From Aestuarierythrobacter sp037968495 (GTDB lineage: Bacteria > Pseudomonadota > Alphaproteobacteria > Sphingomonadales > Sphingomonadaceae), in the NCBI GenBank assembly GCA_037968495.1, contig JBBKVP010000060.1:1-64000 (forward strand): a DNA stretch of 64,000 nt, read 5' to 3'. The translations under genes were made by a program, and so were the position numbers. How positions within the stretch are numbered: the first letter of the stretch is position 1; each line of letters starts with the position of its first letter. Of this stretch, positions 43,976 through 52,513 are shown piece after piece. The notes under the pieces were generated by a model. The model did not search any database. It was not told the DNA's origin and was given only the letters and a program-made list of their open reading frames with translations.

Positions 43976-45562
43976 ATGAGCTTCGCCGCAAAAATCACTG
44001 ACCGGCTAACTGCTTGGGCAAAGGCGCATCCGCGCTGGACTGCGCTTCTATTGGGCGTGCTGTCTGCGCTGGGCTTTGCGCCTCTTTCACTGTGGCCACT
44101 GGCGCTGTTGGCAATGGGCGCGTTTATGGCTCTCATCGCCGCCTCGGATTCCACAAAGACCGCCGCCAAACTTGGTTGGATATTTGGCATAGGCCACTTC
44201 ACCGTAGGCAGCGGCTGGATCGCAGCCGCATTCCGCTATCAGGAATCACTGCCCGTTTGGCTCGGCTGGCTCGTGGTGCCGTTGATCGGTGTGTACCTTG
44301 GCATTTACCCGGCGATTGCTGCGGCTGTTGCCCGGCGTATTGGCAATCCCGAGCGTATCTGGCGCTTCACCGCGATATTTGCCGGCTGCTGGATACTCAC
44401 CGAGATTCTGCGGTCGTGGATGTTCACCGGATATGCTTGGAACCCTTTTGGGGTGATTTTGCTTGGACCGTTCGACCGGCCGGGGCTGGCCGCAGTTTCG
44501 CCGTGGCTAGGGACATACGCGCTTTCAGGTGTGACCGTCTTCGTAGCTGGTGCGCTGATGGTCCTGACAGTGCAGCGGCATCTAATTCCGCTGGGTATCA
44601 CCGCGATTTTGCTGGTGGCGGGCATGTATATTCCTGCTGGAGAAGCTAAACAGGGGACGGTGCCATTCACGTTAGTCCAGCCCGATTTTCGGCAGGGCGA
44701 CCTTAACAATCCGGCGACTTTCGAAACGCAGTTCCGAAATATCGTTACGCTTAGCCTGCCACGTGATCCGGCACAGGAACGGCTCGTGATCTGGCCCGAA
44801 TCCTCGCTGCCGGACTATCTTCGCGAAGGCTATCCGCAAGTATATTACGACCGGATGACAGCCGGCGGCGACCCCGCATTCGCCCGGGAAAGGATCGCAC
44901 GCGCTATTGGTCCGCGTAGCACTGTTTTGGCTGGTGTGGTTGATCTGGAAATCGTCGATGGCCGGGCGGCCGGTGCGCGCAACGCAGTGACTGTTATCAA
45001 TGGCCAAGGCGAAATCATCGGTGGGTACGCGAAGGCGCATCTGGTGCCATTTGGCGAATATCTGGCGATGCGCTGGCTGCTGGAACCGCTCGGCGCGACG
45101 CGGTTTGTGGACGGGACGATAGACTTCTGGCCGGGGCCGGGACCGCAAACTCTCGATCTTGGATCGCTTGGCCGGGTGGGCCCGCAGATCTGCTACGAAA
45201 TTATTTTCTCTGGCCAAATAGTAGACCAAGATAACCGACCGGACTTCATTTTTAATCCCTCCAACGATGGCTGGTACGGTTCGTTTGGTCCGCCGCAACA
45301 TCTTGCACAATCAAGGTTGCGGGCCATCGAGGAAGGCCTTCCGGTGCTTCGATCCACTACGACCGGCATCAGCGCAGTGATTGATGCGCGCGGTGTGGTG
45401 CGCGCACATATTGGCATGCACCGGGCTGACCGGATTGATGGCTTCATACCGCCTGCGAGAGCGCCGACTTTGTTCTCCCGCCTCGGTAATACCCTGCCTT
45501 TGGGCGTAGCCTTTTTCTTCATTCTGATCGCAACGGTTGCGCCTCGCCGGAGGCAGGGTTAG
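43976..45562 (+). CDS. lnt: Apolipoprotein N-acyltransferase
   Basis: A 528-residue inner-membrane enzyme that adds the third acyl chain to outer-membrane lipoproteins. The nitrilase-type triad is visible: Glu275 in VIWPESSLPD, Lys353 in GYAKAHLVPFGEY and Cys406 in GPQICYEIIF. About six to eight membrane helices precede the periplasmic domain and one follows it. Gene order lnt-metK is common in alphaproteobacteria. The many small lipoproteins in this window are its likely substrates. Confidence 0.96.
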   Translation: MSFAAKITDRLTAWAKAHPRWTALLLGVLSALGFAPLSLWPLALLAMGAFMALIAASDSTKTAAKLGWIFGIGHFTVGSGWIAAAFRYQESLPVWLGWLVVPLIGVYLGIYPAIAAAVARRIGNPERIWRFTAIFAGCWILTEILRSWMFTGYAWNPFGVILLGPFDRPGLAAVSPWLGTYALSGVTVFVAGALMVLTVQRHLIPLGITAILLVAGMYIPAGEAKQGTVPFTLVQPDFRQGDLNNPATFETQFRNIVTLSLPRDPAQERLVIWPESSLPDYLREGYPQVYYDRMTAGGDPAFARERIARAIGPRSTVLAGVVDLEIVDGRAAGARNAVTVINGQGEIIGGYAKAHLVPFGEYLAMRWLLEPLGATRFVDGTIDFWPGPGPQTLDLGSLGRVGPQICYEIIFSGQIVDQDNRPDFIFNPSNDGWYGSFGPPQHLAQSRLRAIEEGLPVLRSTTTGISAVIDARGVVRAHIGMHRADRIDGFIPPARAPTLFSRLGNTLPLGVAFFFILIATVAPRRRQG

Positions 45563-45611
45563 ACCGCCTTCAAATTTCACATGACCCTGTTTTGATCAAG
45601 GACACCCGCCG

Positions 45612-46829
45612 ATGCGCGAGAGCTATCTCTTTACTTCCGAAAGCGTTTCCGAGGGGCATCCTGACAAAGTTTCCGACCAGATTTCCGATGCGATTGTCGA
45701 CCTGTTCTTATCGAAAGACCCGGAGGCGCGCGTTGCCTGCGAAACTATGACCACGACACAGCGGGTCATGCTTTCGGGTGAAATCCGTTGCCGCGGCGTT
45801 TATGAGAAGGGTGAGTGGGCCGATGGCGCTTTGCAGGAAATCGAAGATACCGTTCGCCAGACTGTGCGGGACATCGGTTACGAGCAGGATGGCTTCCATT
45901 GGGAAACTTTGACCTTCGAAAACCATCTCCACGGTCAGTCATCCGAAATTGCGCAAGGTGTCGATGCTAGCGGCAACAAGGACGAAGGCGCGGGCGACCA
46001 AGGGATTATGTTCGGCTTTGCCTGCGACGAGACGCCTGACCTGATGCCAGCGACGCTGGATTACAGCCACAAGATCCTCGAACGGATGGCGGCTGACCGC
46101 AAGTCAGGTGCGGTGCCGTTCCTTGAACCTGATGCGAAGAGCCAGGTTACGCTCAAGTTCGTCCATGGGAAGCCGGTCGCCGCGACGGCAATCGTGGTGT
46201 CGACCCAGCATGCCAAGGGCTATCACGAGGGCGAGAAGGAGGCTGAACTCAAAGCATACGTGAAGAGCGTCGTTGCCGGCGTGCTTCCGCCTGAGCTTCT
46301 GTCGGACGAAACGGTTTACCACATCAATCCGACGGGCGCCTTCGAGATAGGCGGGCCTGATGGTGACGCTGGTCTCACGGGCCGCAAGATAATCGTCGAT
46401 ACTTATGGCGGTGCTGCTCCGCATGGCGGGGGCGCATTCAGCGGCAAGGACCCGACGAAGGTTGACCGTTCGGCCGCCTATATCACGCGTTATTTGGCGA
46501 AAAATATCGTCGCTGCCGGTCTCGCAACCCGCTGCACGATCCAGCTGGCCTATGCCATTGGCGTGTCGGAGCCACTTTCGCTCTATGTCGATACGCATGG
46601 TACGGCTGCGACAGGCGTAACCGACGCCGGGCTGGAAGACGCCATCCGTTCGATTGAAATGCTTGGCGGACTGACCCCGCGCGGTATCCGCACACATCTG
46701 GGCCTCAACAAGCCGATTTACCGGACAACCGCTGCATATGGCCATTTCGGCCGGAAGCCCGAGGGCGACCTTTTCCCTTGGGAGCGCACCGATTTGATGG
46801 CTGAGCTAAAGGCTGCAGTCGGGGTTTAA
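45612..46829 (+). CDS. metK: S-adenosylmethionine synthetase
   Basis: A 405-residue enzyme making SAM from ATP and methionine. Typical motifs are present: TSESVSEGHPDKVSDQISDA at the N terminus, GAGDQGIMFGFAC (ATP-binding, P-loop-like) and GGGAFSGKDPTKVDRSAAY in the C-terminal part. It follows lnt after 49 bp. The ribosome binding site is AAGGA before the ATG at 45612. The 49-bp gap shows no recognisable SAM riboswitch. trmB, which often follows metK in alphaproteobacteria, is not here. Confidence 0.96.
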   Translation: MRESYLFTSESVSEGHPDKVSDQISDAIVDLFLSKDPEARVACETMTTTQRVMLSGEIRCRGVYEKGEWADGALQEIEDTVRQTVRDIGYEQDGFHWETLTFENHLHGQSSEIAQGVDASGNKDEGAGDQGIMFGFACDETPDLMPATLDYSHKILERMAADRKSGAVPFLEPDAKSQVTLKFVHGKPVAATAIVVSTQHAKGYHEGEKEAELKAYVKSVVAGVLPPELLSDETVYHINPTGAFEIGGPDGDAGLTGRKIIVDTYGGAAPHGGGAFSGKDPTKVDRSAAYITRYLAKNIVAAGLATRCTIQLAYAIGVSEPLSLYVDTHGTAATGVTDAGLEDAIRSIEMLGGLTPRGIRTHLGLNKPIYRTTAAYGHFGRKPEGDLFPWERTDLMAELKAAVGV

Positions 46830-46847
46830 TTCGGCCGCAGCCTCCGC

Positions 46848-47546
46848 TTAGGTATCAGTCAAACCAGCGCGGAAGTCCTCGGTCACGGTGCCAGCGATAC
46901 CGAGTTCCTGTTCGTGGCCCGGTTCGCGCCATGTTTCACCCAGCGCTTCGGCTTCCCATTGCAGCATGGCGCGGTGCCGCAGGATGTGGTCGACCCAAGC
47001 TTGGCCTTTGCCAACCTGCAGTCCGAATGTGCGGACGCGGTAAGCGACGGGCGCGAAGAAGGCGTCCAGCGCTGAGAGGTTTGGCCCTGCGAGATAAGGT
47101 CCGTCAAATTGTTCGAGACCGCTGGTGAAGAGTTCTTCCAGCCGCGCGAGGTCTTTGGCTAGCGCCGCATCGGGATGGACCGGGATTGTCCGCACACCGA
47201 TATTCATGGGGCACTGGTTGCGAAGTGCGGAAAAGCCGCCATGCATTTCTGCAACGCCGCATTGCGCGAATGCACGGGCGGCTGGGTCGCTAGGCCACAC
47301 AGCATCGTGCCGGTCGGCCAAATAGAGAACTATGCCAAGCGAGTCCCAGATCGTCCGGTCTCCGTCGATCAGCACAGGGACTTGGCCCGTGGGCGAAAAG
47401 GGACGGAAGGCGTCGTAGTTCGACATAGACGCAAAGGGTTCGATCCGGCTTTCAAAGGGAATGCCCAGCGCCGTCATCAAGAGCCAGGGCCTCAGCGACC
47501 AGCTGGAGTAATTCCGATTGGCAGTGATGAGTGTGTAAGCGAACAT
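46848..47546 (-). CDS. Glutathione S-transferase family protein
   Basis: A 232-residue protein with a thioredoxin-like N-terminal domain (about residues 1-82, with SSWSLRPWLLMTALG, the site expected to hold the catalytic Ser, and TGQVPVLIDGDRTIWDS for the glutathione gamma-Glu binding) and an all-helical C-terminal domain. It likely conjugates or reduces electrophiles, but some relatives act in isomerisation reactions. It lies 11 bp downstream of the CoA-transferase gene, so it is probably the last gene of the operon. Confidence 0.85.
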   Translation of the reverse strand: MFAYTLITANRNYSSWSLRPWLLMTALGIPFESRIEPFASMSNYDAFRPFSPTGQVPVLIDGDRTIWDSLGIVLYLADRHDAVWPSDPAARAFAQCGVAEMHGGFSALRNQCPMNIGVRTIPVHPDAALAKDLARLEELFTSGLEQFDGPYLAGPNLSALDAFFAPVAYRVRTFGLQVGKGQAWVDHILRHRAMLQWEAEALGETWREPGHEQELGIAGTVTEDFRAGLTDT

Positions 47547-47557
47547 GGCTCTGCTCC

Positions 47558-48688
47558 CTAAATGTCGTCTTGATGCTCTCCGTGCATCGGCGAAGCGCGG
47601 TCCAGCGCCAGCTCGGCGTCCGAGAACATGAAGGGACTGCGCACCCCCTTAATACCGCCCGGCAGATCGAGCTTCATTCCGCGTGCCTGAACTTGGGGGT
47701 CGGCGAAAACTTCATCAAGCTTGTTGATCGGGCCAGCCGGAACGCTTGCTTCTTTGCAGGCTTGAAGCAGAGCACTTTTATTCCAGAGCAGCACGGATTT
47801 CACGATCTTCGTTTCCATCCAGTCGCGGTTTTCGAGGCGTCCTGAATTGCGGGCCAGTCTGGGGTCTTCGGCCAGATCGTGAAGTTCCAACACGCGCATC
47901 AACTTGACGAACAGCCCATCATTGGCAGGCGCCAGAATTACATGACCGTCTAACACTTGATAGACGCCATAAGGTATGACCTGGGCATGGGCGTTGCCCA
48001 TCCGCGGCGGGTTTTCGGCCGTCGCGAAATAGCTCATCGCCTGATTGGCGAGCAACGATACGGAGCAATCAAGCAGCGACATATCGATATGTTGCCCTTT
48101 GCCCGTTCGCGCCCGCATCAGCAGCGCCGACTGGATCGCGATGGTTGAATAGAGGCCGCAGGACAGATCGGAGATCGACACGCCCATCTTCATGGGATCG
48201 CGATCAGGCTCTCCCGTCAGCGACATGAAGCCGCTCATGCCTTGGATCACGAAGTCGTAACCCGGCTCCGCGCGGCGCGGGCCGGTCTGACCGAAGCCGG
48301 TGATCGAGCAATAGACGAGGCCGGGGTTGGAAGATGAAAGGCTGGCGTGATCGAGACCAAAGCGCGCCAATGTGCCCGGCTTGAAGTTTTCGATGACAAC
48401 GTCTGCCTGCTCGCAAAGCTTCTTTATCCGAGCGAGATCGGCATCATCCTTGAAGTTCGCGACAATTCCTTGCTTCCCGCGATTGCAGGCATGGTAATAG
48501 GCGGCCTCGCGGCTTCCGTCATCGCGCTCCAACCAAGGCGGACCCCATTCCCGGGTTCCGTCGCCTTCGGGACTTTCAACCTTGATCACTTCCGCGCCAA
48601 GGTCAGCCAGCGTTTGCCCCACCCAAGGGCCCGCAAGCACGCGCGCCAACTCGATAACTTTCAGTCCAGCGAGCGGCGTGTTTTGCAT
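47558..48688 (-). CDS. Family III CoA-transferase (CaiB/BaiF)
   Basis: A 376-residue protein. The N-terminal LKVIELARVLAGPWVGQTLA and GAEVIKVESPEGDG segments and the NRGKQGI region mark family III CoA-transferases. The catalytic aspartate is probably Asp174 in VSISDLSCGLY. It moves CoA between carboxylic acids, substrate unknown. The ATG at 48688 is used; the frame stays open for 20 further codons into the upstream GST gene. It is distinct from the Mct-like enzyme at 22451, lacking its IGGGLDYDR and LLPAWD segments. Only 7 bp separate it from the GST gene. Confidence 0.88.
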   Translation of the reverse strand: MQNTPLAGLKVIELARVLAGPWVGQTLADLGAEVIKVESPEGDGTREWGPPWLERDDGSREAAYYHACNRGKQGIVANFKDDADLARIKKLCEQADVVIENFKPGTLARFGLDHASLSSSNPGLVYCSITGFGQTGPRRAEPGYDFVIQGMSGFMSLTGEPDRDPMKMGVSISDLSCGLYSTIAIQSALLMRARTGKGQHIDMSLLDCSVSLLANQAMSYFATAENPPRMGNAHAQVIPYGVYQVLDGHVILAPANDGLFVKLMRVLELHDLAEDPRLARNSGRLENRDWMETKIVKSVLLWNKSALLQACKEASVPAGPINKLDEVFADPQVQARGMKLDLPGGIKGVRSPFMFSDAELALDRASPMHGEHQDDI

Positions 48689-48695
48689 TGGCGGA

Positions 48696-49322
48696 TTATC
48701 GGGCAAGCGTAACCGGACCGCCCAGCTCGATGGCTTTCTTATAGGCATCGCGCGAGGTCAGAGATCTCTGATAGCGGGCTAAGTTCGGACGCGTTGATAG
48801 CAGTCCCATCCCCTCCGCATGTTCGAGCATATAGGACAGGTTGATATCCGCGCCGGTGAAGTTATTGCCGCACAGATATTCGCGGCCTTCCAGATGCTGC
48901 TCGGCATAATCGAGTTGCTTGGCCAGTTCGGCATCCATCCAGGCGAGAGCACCTTCGGGCAGACCCATACGCGGGCCAAGCATCCGCATAATCATCGGCA
49001 TGCCCAACGTGCCTTCGGAAAAATGCATCCATTCGAGATACTCGGCGCGGGCGGCATCGCCTGCACCGTGGGCCAGTTTCCCGTTGCCGTATTTCTCGGT
49101 CATGAATTCGATGATTGCACCCGATTCAACAATCACGTTGCCGTCGATCACTACAGCGGGTGCCTTCGACATCGGATGCACTTCCTTCAGCGAAGGCGGC
49201 GCACGGAAAGTTTCCGGATCGCGGTCATGGCACACCAACTCGTAATCAAGGCCGAGCTCTTCGGCGAGCCAGATGATCCGTGTCGAACGGGAAATGCGCA
49301 GGTGATGGATGGTAATGGTCAT
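48696..49322 (-). CDS. Glutathione S-transferase family protein
   Basis: A 208-residue GST: N-terminal thioredoxin-like domain (STRIIWLAEELGLDYE, then SKAPAVVIDGNVIVESGAI for glutathione contact) and a helical C-terminal domain with YLCGNNFTGADINL. The start ATG at 49322 is preferred; the longer frame has a Pro-rich, non-family N terminus. Its sequence differs from the GST at 46848. It lies 7 bp after scoB, within the scoA-to-GST operon. Confidence 0.85.
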   Translation of the reverse strand: MTITIHHLRISRSTRIIWLAEELGLDYELVCHDRDPETFRAPPSLKEVHPMSKAPAVVIDGNVIVESGAIIEFMTEKYGNGKLAHGAGDAARAEYLEWMHFSEGTLGMPMIMRMLGPRMGLPEGALAWMDAELAKQLDYAEQHLEGREYLCGNNFTGADINLSYMLEHAEGMGLLSTRPNLARYQRSLTSRDAYKKAIELGGPVTLAR

Positions 49323-49329
49323 ATTTGGC

Positions 49330-49965
49330 TCAGCTTTCGTAGGAAGCGGTGGTTTTGGCGGCGATATCTTCGGCGGTGACGCCGGGAGCAAGCTCGATCA
49401 GCTTGAACGGGCTATCATGATCCTCGCGGCGGAACACGGCGAGGTCGGTAATAATCATGTCGACCACATTGGTCCCGGTCAGCGGCAGAGTGCAGGCAGG
49501 AATGAATTTCGGGCTGCCATCTTTCGCGCAGTGATCCATCACGACGATGATCTTTTTCACGCCAGCGACCAGATCCATCGCGCCGCCCATCCCTTTGATC
49601 ATTTTGCCGGGGATCATCCAATTGGCGATGTCGCCATTTTCGGCAACTTCCATCGCGCCCAGAACCGTCAGATCAATATGTCCGCCGCGGATCATTGCAA
49701 AGCTGGCAGCGCTGTCGAAATAGGCTGACTGCGGCAGCTCGCTGATGGTCTGCTTACCGGCGTTGATCAGGTCTGCGTCTTCCTCGCCCTCAAGTGGGAA
49801 TGGTCCGATGCCAAGCATTCCGTTTTCACTTTGCAGCGTTACTTCGATGCCAGCCGGAATATGGTTCGCTACCAACGTCGGAATCCCGATACCGAGATTG
49901 ACGTAGTAGCCGTCCTGCAATTCCTGAGCCGCGCGCGCGGCCATCTGGTTTCTATTCCATGGCAT
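49330..49965 (-). CDS. scoB: 3-oxoacid CoA-transferase subunit B
   Basis: A 211-residue beta subunit. The catalytic Glu47 lies in LQSENGMLGIGP, where the CoA thioester forms. GIGIPTLVANHI and the MGGAMDLVAG segment are also typical. With subunit A it transfers CoA from succinyl-CoA to acetoacetate or similar 3-oxoacids. It is separated from scoA by two lipoprotein genes, unlike the usual adjacent pair. It could instead take a slightly different acid. Confidence 0.92.
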   Translation of the reverse strand: MPWNRNQMAARAAQELQDGYYVNLGIGIPTLVANHIPAGIEVTLQSENGMLGIGPFPLEGEEDADLINAGKQTISELPQSAYFDSAASFAMIRGGHIDLTVLGAMEVAENGDIANWMIPGKMIKGMGGAMDLVAGVKKIIVVMDHCAKDGSPKFIPACTLPLTGTNVVDMIITDLAVFRREDHDSPFKLIELAPGVTAEDIAAKTTASYES

Positions 49966-49979
49966 GTTGTCAGTTCACC

Positions 49980-50522
49980 TTAATTTGTCTGCATATCGGC
50001 AGGAAGAGGATTGTCAGGACTTTCGGCCTGCCAGAAGATCGATTGGACCAGCCAGCGGCCATCAATCCGCACAAGCTGGAAGCTGTTGATCCCGCGCACG
50101 GCCTCGTCTTCGCCATATGTGCCTGAGTATGACGACCAGACATGCGCAAGATCGCCGTAGATTTCCATGCGGCGGGCCAGCTCGCTTTCGGTAAAGCCCG
50201 ATTGGACCAAGAAGGGGCCGCTGCGGGTGATGTATTCATCAACCGTTCCGCCCATTAGGCCGCGCGGGGTCATCGCGGTCAGCCTTGCGTCGGGCGTGAA
50301 CATGGCGCGCATCGCCTCAAAGTTGCGTTCCTGCCCCACTGGTCCTGAGATCACTGCATAGACGTTCGCAACAGCCTCATCGATCGCCGCCACATCTGCT
50401 GAATTGGCAGCACTTGTGGGGGCCGGCCCGGCTGCTCCTTTGAGATAAGCGTTGTAGTTATTGGCGGTCGTACAACCGGCCAAAGCCAGCGCTGCTGCGG
50501 TGATGAGAAGCTTTGCCTTCAT
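49980..50522 (-). CDS. NTF2/SnoaL-like lipoprotein
   Basis: A 180-residue lipoprotein with signal MKAKLLITAAALALAGC (Cys17). The mature part, with a SADVAAIDEAVANVYAVISG helix, a MRAMFTPDARL strand and a C-terminal LVRIDGRWLVQSIFWQAE sheet, fits the cone-shaped NTF2/SnoaL-like fold. A ligand-binding or minor enzymatic role in the periplasm is possible, but no catalytic residue can be assigned. It lies between scoA and scoB, 14 bp before scoB. Confidence 0.75.
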   Translation of the reverse strand: MKAKLLITAAALALAGCTTANNYNAYLKGAAGPAPTSAANSADVAAIDEAVANVYAVISGPVGQERNFEAMRAMFTPDARLTAMTPRGLMGGTVDEYITRSGPFLVQSGFTESELARRMEIYGDLAHVWSSYSGTYGEDEAVRGINSFQLVRIDGRWLVQSIFWQAESPDNPLPADMQTN

Positions 50523-50525
50523 ATC

Positions 50526-51407
50526 CTATTGTCCTTGGCTGATGAACGGGGTTGGGGCCAAAAACCAGCCATTGTCGTACAGCCGGTCGAGGCCAATCGC
50601 GGCATTTGGATCTCGCAGATAGAGATAGGCTTCGTCGAAATCGCCCTGCTCATCGCCTGCGATAGCGACGATGCAATAACGCATAGCGGCTTGTTCGCGT
50701 AAGGCTTGCTTGCGCCCATCCTCGCCAGCGCCAAGCAGTAGCGAGTTTTCGGCAACCTCTGCAAAACCGGCGCGCTTGATCGCGGCAACCACCTCGTCTG
50801 CGAAATTGGGTGACAGGTCGGAAATCCACAGCACCGCTGCGGAGTTTGCGGAGAGTTCGCGCAACGCTTCACGCAGGCCGGGATCAATAAAGGACCGTGC
50901 CGTCGTGTCGAATACATCGTCCTCGGGATCGATATCGATCAACACGGCTACAGGCTGCCCGTAACAATCCTGAACCTCGCCATTGAGCTTTGATGGGTCC
51001 TTCAAAATGGCCGAGGCGCGGCTGCTCTCTGAGACATCCAAGAGTATTTGATCCATCACATAATCAGTGAAGCCGGAATAGTTCTTGTAGGCTGCGGGAG
51101 CGGCTCTTTGTCGGGCACCAGTCGGCGCAGGCAGCTCCGTTAGTTCGAGCACTTTATACGAGGCTCCACTAGGCAATTCGCCAAACTCTGCGGCGGCAAC
51201 TGCTTCCCCAGCCGTCAATTCGGCTGGTTCAGCCTGAGTGACCGTCGGCGGGATGTCTGCGCTTGCAGAAACCGTAAGAGCATTTTTGCCTCCGCCCGTC
51301 TTCTGCATTGCCATCGCACCTGCCGCAGCCAGCGGCAACACCGCTGCTACACATCCGCCGCTCAGCAACGGCAGCATTAGCGCAGCAATTATCAGGCGTA
51401 GTTTCAT
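50526..51407 (-). CDS. Predicted lipoprotein of unknown function
   Basis: A 293-residue protein with a lipobox at LLSGGC (Cys19). It begins with a hydrophobic Ala-rich segment, then an Ala/Glu/Pro-rich linker. A globular domain follows from about residue 100, with VQDCYGQPVAVLIDIDPEDD and FDTTARSFIDPGLREALREL. The DIDPEDDVFDTT pattern faintly recalls HAD-type phosphatase motifs, but the required DxD is not clear, so no function is assigned. Its ATG overlaps the scoA TGA by one base (TGATG), so it is translationally coupled to scoA. Confidence 0.7.
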   Translation of the reverse strand: MKLRLIIAALMLPLLSGGCVAAVLPLAAAGAMAMQKTGGGKNALTVSASADIPPTVTQAEPAELTAGEAVAAAEFGELPSGASYKVLELTELPAPTGARQRAAPAAYKNYSGFTDYVMDQILLDVSESSRASAILKDPSKLNGEVQDCYGQPVAVLIDIDPEDDVFDTTARSFIDPGLREALRELSANSAAVLWISDLSPNFADEVVAAIKRAGFAEVAENSLLLGAGEDGRKQALREQAAMRYCIVAIAGDEQGDFDEAYLYLRDPNAAIGLDRLYDNGWFLAPTPFISQGQ

Positions 51408-52129
51408 CAGGCGGCTTCGCGCTCGCGCACTGTGTGGAACTCGATCTTCTTGTCGTAAGGCGCGCCCACAATCATCCGCTGGACATAAACGCCCGGCAAA
51501 TGGATGCTGTCGGGGTCGAGCGAGCCTGTCGGCACTATCTCCTCGACCTCGACGACGCAGAATTTACCACAGGTTGCCGCAGGCTGATTGAAGTTGCGGG
51601 CAGTCTTGCGGAATACGACGTTTCCGCTTTCATCCGCTTTCCATGCTTTTACGATGGCCAGATCGGCGAAAATGCCTTCTTCGAGGATGTAGTCCTCCAT
51701 CTGGCCATCGGGATTGGCAAAGCTTTTCACTTCCTTGCCTTCAGCCACTTGTGTGCCAACTCCGGTCTTGGTGTAGAAACCGGGGATGCCCGCGCCGCCT
51801 GCACGCATCCGTTCAGCCAAAGTGCCTTGGGGGCAAAATTCGACTTCAAGCTCGCCAGACAGAAACTGCCGTTCGAATTCCTTATTCTCGCCGACATAGG
51901 AGCTGATCATCTTTGCGACCTGTTTGGTGCGCAGCAGCATGCCGATGCCTTCATTGTCGATCCCGGCATTGTTGCTGGCAAACGTCAGGCCTTTCACACC
52001 GCTTTCACGGATCGCCAGCAGCAGTTTTTCGGGAATGCCGCAAAGTCCGAAGCCGCCAGATGCAATTAGCATATTGTCGGTGAGAATGCCGTCCAGAGCA
52101 GTGGAGGCATCAGGATAGAGTTTCTTCAT
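51407..52129 (-). CDS. scoA: 3-oxoacid CoA-transferase subunit A
   Basis: A 240-residue alpha subunit. The N-terminal GGFGLCGIPEKLL is the CoA-binding glycine-rich motif, and LTFASNNAGIDNEGIGMLL and VEFCPQGTLAERMRAGG also belong to the family. It works with ScoB, 1.4 kb downstream, to make acetoacetyl-CoA from acetoacetate. It is the first gene of the operon scoA, lipoprotein, lipoprotein, scoB, GST, CoA-transferase, GST. A cluster of TTGCAA motifs lies 110-166 bp upstream. Confidence 0.93.
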   Translation of the reverse strand: MKKLYPDASTALDGILTDNMLIASGGFGLCGIPEKLLLAIRESGVKGLTFASNNAGIDNEGIGMLLRTKQVAKMISSYVGENKEFERQFLSGELEVEFCPQGTLAERMRAGGAGIPGFYTKTGVGTQVAEGKEVKSFANPDGQMEDYILEEGIFADLAIVKAWKADESGNVVFRKTARNFNQPAATCGKFCVVEVEEIVPTGSLDPDSIHLPGVYVQRMIVGAPYDKKIEFHTVREREAA

Positions 52130-52233
52130 TTACGCGTCCTCATAGGGCCAGAACGTGGGGTCGCTGGGGTTGCCTGACGTCTTAATCAATCCGCCAAGCC
52201 ATGTCACCCGACAGCGGCTGGGGGCAAAGATGT

Positions 52234-52295
52234 TCGCACTTGCAACAATCCAGTTGCAAAACTTGCAAGTAATCGTGATCTTTTCGCACTTGCAC
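52234..52295. promoter_or_regulatory. TTGCAA-type operator cluster upstream of scoA
   Basis: In the 384-bp gap (52130-52513) between scoA and the divergent CDC48 gene, TTGCAA occurs at 52240, 52254 and 52263 and TTGCAC at 52290. Two clear palindromes are formed: TTGCAAC-N6-GTTGCAA (52240-52259) and ACTTGCAAGT (52261-52270). TCGCACTTGCA is repeated at 52234 and 52284. TTTGCAAA-like sites are known for short-chain acyl-CoA regulators of the RamB/PccR group, and TGC-rich palindromes for PhaR. Confidence 0.55.
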
Positions 52296-52354
52296 AAAAA
52301 TACGATTCCCAACATATGGGGCGGGCCTTTCAGGCATCCTCTCCCAAAACTTCC

Positions 52355-52389
52355 AAGGCCCGGCCGGTTTTCCGCCCGGGCCTTTTTTT
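52355..52389 (+). terminator. Plus-strand terminator with no upstream gene
   Basis: AAGGCCCGG (52355-52363) pairs with CCGGGCCTT (52376-52384), followed by five more T residues to 52389. It is oriented for plus-strand transcription, but the nearest upstream plus-strand gene ends at 46829. It may end a small RNA or an antisense transcript from the scoA region. Confidence 0.7.
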
Positions 52390-52513
52390 GCGCTTAAGCC
52401 GCGCAATGCGGCTACAACTCGCAGACAATGTATCAGTCACTGTTTGAAAAGCGTGGCCCAGCACCCTAGCTGTGGGACTGACCAGAACAGATTTCACTCA
52501 GGAGCATTGGCAA

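Noticed and set aside
42991..44202. A 403-codon minus-strand frame opposite the DUF4167 and lnt genes
   Set aside because: Its composition (Ile/Val/Thr-rich runs) mirrors the Asn/Asp codons of the DUF4167 gene, and both plus-strand genes are well supported.
45563..45611. SAM or SAM/SAH riboswitch before metK
   Set aside because: The gap is 49 bases and shows no stem or conserved motif I could match; only a ribosome binding site is visible.
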